This document shows, in pieces, positions 51,636 through 58,914 of a stretch of 64,000 nucleotides of DNA. Source of the DNA: JAZDEY01 sp043808325 [NCBI: Candidatus Eiseniibacteriota bacterium] (GTDB lineage Bacteria; Arandabacterota; Arandabacteria; Arandabacterales). A model generated the notes under the pieces. That model did not search any database and was not told the DNA's origin. It saw only the letters and a program-made list of their open reading frames with translations. Position 1 is the first letter of the stretch; each line of letters opens with the position of its first letter. The DNA lies in contig JAZDEY010000034.1 of assembly GCA_043808325.1 (NCBI GenBank), positions 1 to 64,000 of the forward strand. The letters are read 5' to 3'. Made by a program: the position numbers and the translations under genes.

Positions 51636-51664
51636 AGTGTATCACGGGGCCTCTGCGAGTTCAA
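51636..51664 (-). promoter_or_regulatory. Predicted promoter of the trpL-kinase-trpB2 operon
   Basis: On the minus strand TTGAAC (51664-51659), a 17-bp spacer and TACACT (51641-51636) place the start of transcription about at the trpL ATG (51628). No clear TrpR-type palindrome overlaps it. Confidence 0.6.
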
Positions 51665-51714
51665 GCCCAAAGTGGCGGCCGCCCGGGAATGGCCGTGCGC
51701 GTGGTATGCCGATT

Positions 51715-51749
51715 GGGAGATCTTCCCGGTCAGTTTCAGGGACTCCCGC
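51715..51749 (-). repeat. Nested palindromic element, copy 2
   Basis: Identical over 34 bp to the element inside mobB (44544-44577). Here the outer stem is complete: GGGAG/CTCCC, ATCT bulge, inner TCCC/GGGA. It sits between the FkbM gene end and the trp operon promoter. Confidence 0.8.
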
Positions 51750-51757
51750 ACTTGCTG

Positions 51758-52552
51758 TCACCAGCCGTCATCAAACAATTCAGAACGAACGACAAGCAAA
51801 TCCGCCTGCAGAAGTTCTTTGTGCTCATTGAAGTGAAACTGCACAACATCGTAGAGGCGAAATCCGGCAGCTTGTCCAAACGCCAGGACTTCGGGAAGCA
51901 ACGGAGCCCCTTCGTTGTATTTCTGCACATTGCACTCAATCTGCAGGGCGCGCGCATGTGCGAGGCACCGCGGCGCTCCACGCAAAATGTCGAGCTCAGA
52001 CCCCTGCGTGTCAATCTTGATAAAGTCCGGCATGGGCCAGCCGCGCTCTTCAACCAAACTGTCTAAGCGACGTGTCGTACGGCGGCTGGAAAGCAGGGCA
52101 CCTGATGCATAGAACGCAGTCCGTTCCAGATAAAGGGAATCTCCAGTTCCCGGAGCGTAGGCGCTGGTTTCGTAGAAGGTCTTCTCCACTCCATCGTGCT
52201 CGTCCAATATGGCAATTGCGTATGGCTCCTTACTACGGATTAGGGCGGGTTCATGCTTCGCCATCGCTTCAAACAGAAAGAAGTCAGTGTGCGGCATAAG
52301 AGGCTTGTACACCGTTTGCTGCCCGTCCGGGGAAAATGGATCATTGGCACCAATGTCGTAAAACACCTTCGGGACAAAGCACTGAGTCAGAAACAGCCGC
52401 CAGCGGATCATGCTGTAGAGGCGGGGGTCCTGCAGAAAGGTCAGTATCTGATCGTCATTTCCAAATGTGTTTACGGGGAAGCGCCCTTTCAGCTTGGCAA
52501 TCCCGCGGGAGATGAGTGACATGGATTTGTTGATGGGTGTCTTAGACGGCAT
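51758..52552 (-). CDS. FkbM-family methyltransferase
   Basis: The 264-residue SAM-dependent methyltransferase-like protein has FYDIGANDPFSPDG (SAM-binding region), TTRRLDSLVEERGWPMPDFIKIDTQGSELDILRGA (the FkbM signature) and ALQIECNVQKYNEGAPLLPEVLAFGQAAGFRLYDV. FkbM-type enzymes methylate sugars or hydroxyl groups of polysaccharides and natural products; the substrate here is unknown. It stands alone on the minus strand beside a broken GGDEF gene, and this stretch (51.7-53.0 kb) looks like accessory DNA. The start is ATG without a strong ribosome-binding site. Confidence 0.85.
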   Translation of the reverse strand: MPSKTPINKSMSLISRGIAKLKGRFPVNTFGNDDQILTFLQDPRLYSMIRWRLFLTQCFVPKVFYDIGANDPFSPDGQQTVYKPLMPHTDFFLFEAMAKHEPALIRSKEPYAIAILDEHDGVEKTFYETSAYAPGTGDSLYLERTAFYASGALLSSRRTTRRLDSLVEERGWPMPDFIKIDTQGSELDILRGAPRCLAHARALQIECNVQKYNEGAPLLPEVLAFGQAAGFRLYDVVQFHFNEHKELLQADLLVVRSELFDDGW

Positions 52553-52613
52553 GATTGTGCGCTCTAACGGCAGGGCTCAATTAGACTTGAACTCCTTCAA
52601 GTCATCCCTCCGT

Positions 52614-52802
52614 TTATATATCGAGAGATGCATCCCAGACGCGCGTACAGTTTCGCCCCGAACACTTTGCAGCATATAATGCCTTATCAGCCCGCTCAAC
52701 CGCCTGCTCGACAGAGATGTCTGGATCAAGAAGCGTAAGCCCAAAGGATGAAGTAACGCGGATTTCCTTGCCTTCGTAACGGATGGGATTATCAGCACTC
52801 AT
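52614..52802 (-). pseudogene. Remnant of a GGDEF (diguanylate cyclase) gene, C-terminal end
   Basis: About 62 codons match the end of a GGDEF domain: PIRYEGKEIRVTSSFGLTLLDPD and AVERADKALYAAKCSGRNCTRV. The GGDEF signature and everything before it are missing; an in-frame TAG lies a few codons upstream of the ATG. It cannot make cyclic di-GMP and is best read as a decayed gene end. An 8-bp hairpin GACTTGAA/TTCAAGTC (52584-52603) follows it. Confidence 0.75.
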
Positions 52803-52979
52803 CTGCTCCTGAACGAACTATAGCACAGATTGGCATTGGGGCAATTCCATTGTCAATATTATTCGGGGTCGGAAACAGACATCGTGACCCCTGGGTAGTT
52901 CCTGGTATCTGGTCCGTCCATGGAGGGATCTATGGGCGCAGTCGGGGCGCCAATCTTGGCATTCGCCGTGCAATTGCAC

Positions 52980-54695
52980 TCAGATTGTCGGGGGTTCCTG
53001 GGGTGGTGCCGGCGTGACGAAGACCACCTTTTCGCGAAGCATGACGCACAGGCCCGGGGCGCCCCTCCGCACTTTCTTGACGTAGCGCTTCTCGGTGTAG
53101 GATACGGGAACGTGTTTCGAATTCTTGGCCTTGCTATAGTATGCCGCGATCCGCGCGGTATCGACGATCGCCTGCTTGGAAGGCTCGGTCTTCTTCTTAT
53201 CTCTCCTCAGAACGACGTGTGAGCCGTGGGCCTGTCTTGCGTGAAACCAGAGGTCGCTCGGGTTGGCGTACTTGTGAGTGAGAAGATCATTCTCCGCGGC
53301 CGATCGCCCAACCAATACCGTCCAGCCTTCGCTCACTACGAATCTCCTCGGCTTGATCCCAAGAGTGGACGCCTTCTCATCGACTCGTTCTTCTTTCTCC
53401 TTCGGGGTGACGATGGCGCGGCCAAGTTGTTCATCGAGCTGCTTGAGCTCTACGTAGGTGGTCGCCTCCGCCTCGGCCTCCGCGCGAAGCGCCTCAAGTT
53501 CCTTGAGCCGCCGCTTGGCGCCGCGGACGGCCTCAACGGCCGACCGCGCGCTTCGCTCGGCCCGGCGCGCCCGCTTGAAATAGGCATCCGCATTGGCGTG
53601 CGCGCTGAGGCGCGACTCGAGCGGGACCGCGATCTCTCCCGGTTCCTCGGAATAGATGTCCGGCAGATCAGCCTCGGCTGCCCCTTTCCCGATCTTCCCG
53701 GGGTTCGCCAGGATCAATTCGCCGAACCTTCGGTATTGCACCGCGAGTTCTTTTTCCTTGATGGCCCGATCGGCATCATGCTGGATCGCACGGCACCGCG
53801 CGATCTCCTTGGAGATCGCCTTAAGGACGGCTGCCCTCCGCCTGTCGAGCGCCGTGGTGCGGAGAAAGGTGCGGGCGGCGGAGGCCCCCGCTGCATTGAT
53901 CGAAGGCATGGCGCGCAAGTCGTGAACCCCGTCCATGGTCGGCTTATACCAGGCGACGCCGATCTCGGGTGGTTGCTTGCTCAAGGTAGGGCTTACGCCG
54001 AAGACGCACGGGGTCACATTGCTGTGGCGGTAGGCATCAATGGTCTCGCCAAAGGCCTTCGTGAGCGATCCGTGCCGTCTGGCGCGCCAGCATATCTCCT
54101 TTGATAGAAATGGACTAACGCCCAGGACCGCTTTGCTCAGGGCCTCATCATCTTTCTGCCAGGGGAGGGATACGAGCTCGTCCGCGGTTACATCGAATGG
54201 GCTGATCTTGCTCTGGGATGCCGGTGGGAGATAGGGCTCTCCCTGTCTGAGCGTCCGCCTGCGAGTTTGCGTACCGGCCCGCAGGAGTATCGCCAGCAGG
54301 CGGCCCTCGCCGTCGGCGAGAAAGGCATTCGGGAAGGGCGGAGTGAGTTCGAAGTAGAGGTGAAATGTGCGGCTGTCCTGTCCCATCACCGTGAGTTTTA
54401 TAACTCGCTCGAGGTCGGCCTGCGCAACTGCCGAGACGGTGCCTCCGCCAAGCGGCTCTTCAAACCGCGGGCTCGGCAGGAGCGGCGACTTCCCGAGGGC
54501 GTGTTCGGTCATACACAGAATTGGGAAGCTCGGGTCATAAAGGAACCGGAGTTGTCCCTGCTTCTTGTTGACCAGACTGACGACCAGGACCCGATCGTCG
54601 CCGATCGCTATGCTCTCGATTTCCTGGTCGCGAAGCATCTTGTCGAGCTCCCGCGCCAGGAAGGTGATCGTGAATGAGTCAAGTGGAACCGGCAT
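52980..54695 (-). CDS. NFACT-family protein (RqcH/Rqc2 homologue)
   Basis: The 571-residue protein has the NFACT architecture: an N-terminal NFACT-N domain (SFTITFLARELDKML and onward), a middle helical coiled coil (AERSARSAVEAVRGAKRRLKELEALRAEAEAEA), and the C-terminal NFACT-R domain (YANPSDLWFHARQAHGSHVVLRRD, HVPVSYTEKRYVKKVRRGAPGLCVM). Bacterial RqcH binds stalled 50S subunits with peptidyl-tRNA and adds C-terminal alanine tails for degradation. The older label 'fibronectin-binding protein A' refers to the same family. Length is normal. The ATG has GAGGA upstream. Confidence 0.9.
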   Translation of the reverse strand: MPVPLDSFTITFLARELDKMLRDQEIESIAIGDDRVLVVSLVNKKQGQLRFLYDPSFPILCMTEHALGKSPLLPSPRFEEPLGGGTVSAVAQADLERVIKLTVMGQDSRTFHLYFELTPPFPNAFLADGEGRLLAILLRAGTQTRRRTLRQGEPYLPPASQSKISPFDVTADELVSLPWQKDDEALSKAVLGVSPFLSKEICWRARRHGSLTKAFGETIDAYRHSNVTPCVFGVSPTLSKQPPEIGVAWYKPTMDGVHDLRAMPSINAAGASAARTFLRTTALDRRRAAVLKAISKEIARCRAIQHDADRAIKEKELAVQYRRFGELILANPGKIGKGAAEADLPDIYSEEPGEIAVPLESRLSAHANADAYFKRARRAERSARSAVEAVRGAKRRLKELEALRAEAEAEATTYVELKQLDEQLGRAIVTPKEKEERVDEKASTLGIKPRRFVVSEGWTVLVGRSAAENDLLTHKYANPSDLWFHARQAHGSHVVLRRDKKKTEPSKQAIVDTARIAAYYSKAKNSKHVPVSYTEKRYVKKVRRGAPGLCVMLREKVVFVTPAPPQEPPTI

Positions 54696-54736
54696 GTCGT
54701 GTCCTCGCGACGACGGCTAACACCCAGTGGCAGCAC

Positions 54737-54970
54737 CTACAGGACGCCATCCGGCAAATCGAATCGTCTCTTGATAGCGGCGATCGTCCCCTTGCCGTAT
54801 TCCGGGATCTTCCCGTGGAAGGTCAGGGCGTAGGATCTTTCCTGACCACTGATATCGGGATGGTAGAGCATCCGGTGGCTTCCCTTGCCTCTCTCAACAA
54901 AGACGCGGAAGCGTGGATCGTAGTTCCTCAGTCGCCTGATGAGCTCGGTGAATCTGTAGGCCTTAGGCAT
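54737..54970 (-). CDS. hicA: HicA-like toxin
   Basis: The 77-residue double-stranded-RNA-binding-like fold protein has the HicA pattern: an N-terminal helix (FTELIRRLRNY), then ERGKGSHRMLYHPD with the catalytic His of GSH, and TFHGKIPEYGKGTIAAIKRRFDL. HicA toxins cleave mRNA. Its ATG lies within the end of the upstream hicB-like gene (8-bp overlap), so the order is antitoxin first, the reverse of the most common hicAB order. Confidence 0.85.
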   Translation of the reverse strand: MPKAYRFTELIRRLRNYDPRFRVFVERGKGSHRMLYHPDISGQERSYALTFHGKIPEYGKGTIAAIKRRFDLPDGVL

Positions 54971-55337
54971 TGGCTAGTGCGAAGTGCGGTGCCTTGCCCT
55001 TTGGGGGACGCAAGGGCAGATTCGCAATGGCATGGGATCGGTTGGCAATCGGCTTTGGAAACGCGGACAGCGTCTCCCGATAGAGGCGATCAAACTGCAG
55101 AAAATACTCCGGCGGCGCAGGATGATATAGAAGGGCCGCATTATTCCTGTAAACAGCGAAACCGATCTGCATCTCTATGAGTTCCTTGAGATGCTCACAA
55201 GCCTTCCGGAAAGTCGGGCCCTCGCCAACCAGATCGAGCTCGAGACAGTGGGCAACCCAATTCCTGCCGTCTTTATACCCAAGCACGCGCGTAACTATCT
55301 CGGTCGGGGGCCAATCGCTGCAGGTTTTCACGTCCAT
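54963..55337 (-). CDS. hicB: HicB-like antitoxin
   Basis: The protein of about 124 residues has the HicB partial RNase H-like fold: VLGYKDGRNWVAHCLELDLVGEGPTFRKACEHLKELIEMQI. A C-terminal tail of about 60 residues shows no obvious DNA-binding helix-turn-helix, unlike many HicB proteins. The start is ATG 55337, although a GTG at 55328 has better spacing to GAGGTG. It is transcribed from the near-perfect promoter at 55403-55431 together with hicA. Confidence 0.8.
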   Translation of the reverse strand: MDVKTCSDWPPTEIVTRVLGYKDGRNWVAHCLELDLVGEGPTFRKACEHLKELIEMQIGFAVYRNNAALLYHPAPPEYFLQFDRLYRETLSAFPKPIANRSHAIANLPLRPPKGKAPHFALANA

Positions 55338-55402
55338 CACCTCATGGGCTCTTCAGGAGACCATACAACTCCACGGAAGACCTTTGCTCCTAGGGTTACT
55401 TG

Positions 55403-55431
55403 ATTATACGCAATCACAGCACAACGTTCAA
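55403..55431 (-). promoter_or_regulatory. Promoter of the hicBA pair
   Basis: On the minus strand TTGAAC (55431-55426), a 17-bp spacer and a perfect TATAAT (55408-55403) lie about 65 bp before the hicB start. Confidence 0.7.
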
Positions 55432-55587
55432 TCGATTTATACCTCCCTCTGGGTTATCGTCTGATCGAGCGGGAATCTTTACCCGCCAGGGAACTGATCA
55501 CAAACATCAAGAAAGTCGCCTCAGACTCGTCCTCGGGGGTTGACCACGGCCACATTCAATGCCATAATCCCTCAGAGGTGACAAGCG

Positions 55588-56502
55588 ATGCTCAAGCGGT
55601 TCAACGTTGTGGATCAGAAGATGACCGAAGTCACGACGGATCCCTGTCTCGTCTCCCTCTATGTCAATCCCGATGAGGCCGAGAAGCGCTACCTCATAGA
55701 CACGCTCAAGATTGACGAGCACACTCTCAACTCCGCCCTGGACCCCGACGAGCTCTCGCGCTTGGAGTTTGAGCCCGAGCACATGGCGATCATTTTCAAG
55801 CGTCCCAAGAGCTACTCCTATAAAGACCAGTTCGTCTTCCGGTCCGCCTCCACGGGGCTCTTCCTTTTCAAGGACCGTTTGATCATAGTGATTTCCGAGG
55901 ACGTGCCGGTCTTCGACGGCACCCATCTGATGCGCTCCAACACGCCGGCTTACGTCATGCTCCGCACCATCTATCGTTCCATCTTCCATTTCCTGGAGCA
56001 CCTCAGGGTGATAAGCTCGATCTCCGATCAGCTGCAGGACAAGATCAATCGCGCGATGGAGAACCGCTACCTGATCAACCTCTTCACCCTCGAGAAAAGC
56101 CTTGTTTACTACCTCAATTCCATAAACTCCAATAGCGGTCTCCTGGAGAAGATCCGGCTCAACGCTCCCAAGTTCGGCTTCACGATTGAAGAATCGGAGC
56201 TCCTCGAAGACACCCTGATCGAGAACAGCCAATGCTATCGGCAATCCGAAATGTACTCCAACATTCTGGCGAGCCTTATGGATGCGCGGGCCTCGATTGT
56301 GAGCAACAACATCAACGTGCTCGTTAAGACCCTCAACATCATCACCATCTGCATCATGGTGCCGACCCTGGTGGTGAGCGCCTTTTCGATGAACGTATCG
56401 ATCCCCTTCCAGAAGCACCCCTACGCCTTCTGGATAATCCTCTCGTTTGCCACGGTCTCGGTGCTCACGGTGGTCTATATCTGGTGGCGGAGGAAGTGGT
56501 AG
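55588..56502 (+). CDS. CorA-family divalent cation transporter-like protein
   Basis: The 304-residue protein has a soluble N-terminal alpha/beta domain, a long helix bundle (about residues 120-240) and two C-terminal transmembrane helices (TLNIITICIMVPTLVVSAFSM and AFWIILSFATVSVLTVVYIWW) ending in a basic tail. This is the CorA/MIT layout. The signature at the pore, YGMN in CorA, reads FSMN here: Met-Asn are kept but Gly is Ser, so ion selectivity may differ from the magnesium channel. AGAGGTG precedes the ATG. It is probably a single-gene transcript. Confidence 0.83.
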   Translation: MLKRFNVVDQKMTEVTTDPCLVSLYVNPDEAEKRYLIDTLKIDEHTLNSALDPDELSRLEFEPEHMAIIFKRPKSYSYKDQFVFRSASTGLFLFKDRLIIVISEDVPVFDGTHLMRSNTPAYVMLRTIYRSIFHFLEHLRVISSISDQLQDKINRAMENRYLINLFTLEKSLVYYLNSINSNSGLLEKIRLNAPKFGFTIEESELLEDTLIENSQCYRQSEMYSNILASLMDARASIVSNNINVLVKTLNIITICIMVPTLVVSAFSMNVSIPFQKHPYAFWIILSFATVSVLTVVYIWWRRKW

Positions 56503-56519
56503 TACCTCTCCTTATTGGA

Positions 56520-56548
56520 TTGACATAGGCCCATCTGAGTTTTATCCT
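56520..56548 (+). promoter_or_regulatory. Predicted promoter of the yicC-remA-gmk operon
   Basis: TTGACA (56520-56525), a 17-bp spacer and TATCCT (56543-56548) give a leader of about 155 nt before yicC. No riboswitch fold was recognised in this leader. Confidence 0.5.
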
Positions 56549-56710
56549 CTTGGCATTGGTGTGGGATGGGCGGAGCTGTGCCTGTCCTTCCATTAGCGGC
56601 AAGGAACGCTCAAGAGCAGGGAACGATAAGTAACGAAAAGTAAGCAGCGCTTAACAACGGTGTCTTTGGAAATAGCGAAGCGGTCTTAAGGCCGGTGCGA
56701 GGTTGGGAAG

Positions 56711-57589
56711 TTGATCCGGAGCATGACGGGGTATGGCAGGGGCGAGATCGAAGAGAAGGGGGTGAGAGTAACAGCCGAATTGAGATCGCTCAACAACCGC
56801 TTTTTTGAGTTGGTTGCCAAACTCCCCAGGTTCTTAAGCCCGCTTGAAGACGAAATCAAGAAGTTGGTTCAATCACGAATTTCCCGCGGCAGGATTCTCC
56901 TGACACTGGGTTGGGAAGAGCCGGGCGGCCTCTCGGAGACCATCGTCCTCGACAAACAAGTTGCCGACGTCTACTACAATCTCCTCAAAACCCTCAAGGA
57001 GACTTACAATCTTTCCGGAGAAGTGGACGTCGCCACTTTCGCGGCACTCCCGGATCTCGTCAAGAAGGCAGTCAAGGAGTGGGAACCCTCGCAGGCCTTC
57101 CTGCTTGCCAAGGAAGCCCTTGTGATCGCTCTTGATGATCTCGTCGAAATGAAAGAGAGGGAAGGTGCGGCGATCGGACGGGATCTCGACGCGCGGCTGG
57201 CGCTCACGCTGGATTGTGTGGGGGAGATCGAGGAGCGCGCGCCCGAGCGTACCGAGGAGCTGAGGAAACGCCTCAAGGCCAGACTTGCCGAGCTCGACGA
57301 TCACGGCGAATACAACGAGGGCATCATAGCCCAGGAAGTTGTGATCTTTGCCGAGCGGTCCGACTGCACTGAGGAATGCGTTCGCTATCGGGTCCACTGC
57401 AAGAACTTCAAGGATTACCTCGGTGAAGGCGGCGCGGTCGGCAGAAAGCTCAATTTTTTGCTTCAGGAGATGGCGCGGGAAGCAAACACCATGGGATCTA
57501 AAGCCACCGATGCCCAGATATCTCAAAATGTGGTCCTGATTAAGGAAGAACTCGAAAAGGTACGCGAGCAAGTCCAGAACATTGAGTGA
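56711..57589 (+). CDS. yicC: YicC-family endoribonuclease
   Basis: The 292-residue protein has the YicC N-terminal block MTGYGRGEIEEKGVRVTAELRSLNNRFFEL and the C-terminal DUF1732 block GRKLNFLLQEMAREANTMGSKATDAQISQNVVLIKEELEKVREQVQNIE. YicC proteins are RNases implicated in small-RNA turnover. Length is normal. The start is TTG with GCGAGG upstream. It heads the conserved yicC-remA-gmk-rpoZ-coaBC order. Confidence 0.93.
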   Translation: MIRSMTGYGRGEIEEKGVRVTAELRSLNNRFFELVAKLPRFLSPLEDEIKKLVQSRISRGRILLTLGWEEPGGLSETIVLDKQVADVYYNLLKTLKETYNLSGEVDVATFAALPDLVKKAVKEWEPSQAFLLAKEALVIALDDLVEMKEREGAAIGRDLDARLALTLDCVGEIEERAPERTEELRKRLKARLAELDDHGEYNEGIIAQEVVIFAERSDCTEECVRYRVHCKNFKDYLGEGGAVGRKLNFLLQEMAREANTMGSKATDAQISQNVVLIKEELEKVREQVQNIE

Positions 57590-57648
57590 AACATCGAATA
57601 GGACATCGAATCACGCGCAGTTGACGGCAGAATTGCGGAGGTAATGAT

Positions 57649-57909
57649 TTGAGTGGACATCTCATTAACATAGGTTTCGGAAATGTCGTTGCGAGCGACA
57701 AGATTGTTGCAGTGATCACACCGGGTTCATCCCCGATCAGAAGACTCAAAGATCAGGCAAGACAGAAGGGCAAGCTGGTGGATGCTACTGAGGGAAGGCG
57801 CACGCGATCGATAATCGTCATGGACAGCGACCACGTGGTGCTCTCGGCAATCGCCTGCGAGACCATAACCCAGCGCCTGGAGAAATCCGACGGGAATCTC
57901 GATGGGTAA
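57649..57909 (+). CDS. remA: RemA/DUF370-family regulator
   Basis: The 86-residue protein has the DUF370 pattern: LINIGFGNVVASDKIVAVITPGSSPIRRLKDQARQKGKLVDATEGRRTRSIIVMDSDHVVLSAI. In Bacillus, RemA is a DNA-binding activator of matrix and osmoprotection genes; in other phyla the gene sits between yicC and gmk as here and its targets are unknown. The start is TTG with GGAGG upstream. It overlaps gmk by 8 bp. Confidence 0.93.
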   Translation: MSGHLINIGFGNVVASDKIVAVITPGSSPIRRLKDQARQKGKLVDATEGRRTRSIIVMDSDHVVLSAIACETITQRLEKSDGNLDG

Positions 57910-58558
57910 GCCCGGCAAGAGGATCGCGTTTCCGGTGGTGGTCTCGGGCCCCTCAGGTGTTGGAAAGACGACTCTCTGTCACGGGCTCATGGAACGTGAT
58001 CCGGGAGTCGCATTTTCGGTGTCGGCAACCACAAGGAAGGCAAGGGCCACCGAGGAGCACGGCAAGGATTACTTCTTCATCTCGAGGCAGGAATTCGAGA
58101 AGATGCAGGAACGGGCCGAGTTCGCGGAATGGGCCCTGGTCCATGGAGAGATTTACGGCACCCCGAGGAAGTACCTGGACGGCAAGATCGCCGAGGGCCT
58201 GAGCGTCCTTCTGGATATCGACGTTCAGGGTGGAGTCCAGGTGATGGAGCGTTACCCGATGGCGGTATCGATTTTCGTGATTCCGCCGTCCTTCAAGGTG
58301 CTCGAGGAGCGGCTGCGCAACCGCAAGAGCGAGACCGAAGATGCGCTCCGCCGGCGGCTCACCAATGCGATCGGGGAAATGGAATACTTATCCCAGTACA
58401 CCTATATTGTGGTGAACGACACAGTCGACGCGGCTGTCTCAAAGATGACATCGATCGTCGGAGCCGAAAGGCTCAAGCGCGAGAGAATACTTGCTGGTAC
58501 GTCGTGGAGACATCTGGTCGGCCTGGAGACCGCGGGACTTGATCCCAAGGGGGTATGA
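57902..58558 (+). CDS. gmk: Guanylate kinase
   Basis: The 218-residue enzyme converts GMP to GDP with ATP. It has the P-loop VSGPSGVGKTTL, the GMP-binding block SVSATTRKARATEEHGKDYFFIS, EWALVHGEIYGTP, and DIDVQGGVQV. Length is normal. It overlaps remA at its start and rpoZ at its end (4 bp), in keeping with translational coupling. Confidence 0.96.
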   Translation: MGKPGKRIAFPVVVSGPSGVGKTTLCHGLMERDPGVAFSVSATTRKARATEEHGKDYFFISRQEFEKMQERAEFAEWALVHGEIYGTPRKYLDGKIAEGLSVLLDIDVQGGVQVMERYPMAVSIFVIPPSFKVLEERLRNRKSETEDALRRRLTNAIGEMEYLSQYTYIVVNDTVDAAVSKMTSIVGAERLKRERILAGTSWRHLVGLETAGLDPKGV

Positions 58559-58848
58559 GGTTGGGAAAGAATCGTAAGACCCTGGTGACGCGAGAAGACG
58601 TTCTCAAGAGATCCTCAAGTGAGTACGAGGCCTTGGTCGCGATTGCCAAGGAGGCAAGACGGCTGAACGCCGTTCCTGGGCTCCATCTTAAGGACGGCGA
58701 GCAGGCGATTCCAGAGGCGGTAAAGCATTTCGTCGAAGGCAAGATGCAGTACGAGGTAGATGGCGAGCCGGCGGGCGAGCGGGCTCCGGCCAAGAAGCCG
58801 GCCGCGAAGAAGCCGCGCAAGAAGGTTCGGAAGGCAAAGGCAAAGTAG
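58555..58848 (+). CDS. rpoZ: RNA polymerase omega subunit
   Basis: The 97-residue protein follows gmk directly, the common bacterial order. The omega core is seen in LVTREDVLKRSSSEYEALVAIAKEARRLN, followed by EQAIPEAVKHFVEGKMQYE. The last 25 residues are a Lys/Ala/Pro-rich basic tail (AKKPAAKKPRKKVRKAKAK), an extension beyond the usual omega. Omega helps assemble the polymerase and, in some phyla, binds ppGpp. Confidence 0.85.
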   Translation: MRLGKNRKTLVTREDVLKRSSSEYEALVAIAKEARRLNAVPGLHLKDGEQAIPEAVKHFVEGKMQYEVDGEPAGERAPAKKPAAKKPRKKVRKAKAK

Positions 58849-58914
58849 GGGTCAGGGCGAAGGCTCAATGGAAGCCACGGGGTCAATGAGGGTCAGAATA
58901 AGGGTCATGTCACA

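Noticed and set aside
56549-56710. Riboswitch in the yicC leader
   Set aside because: No known conserved core was recognised; it stays an unremarkable leader.
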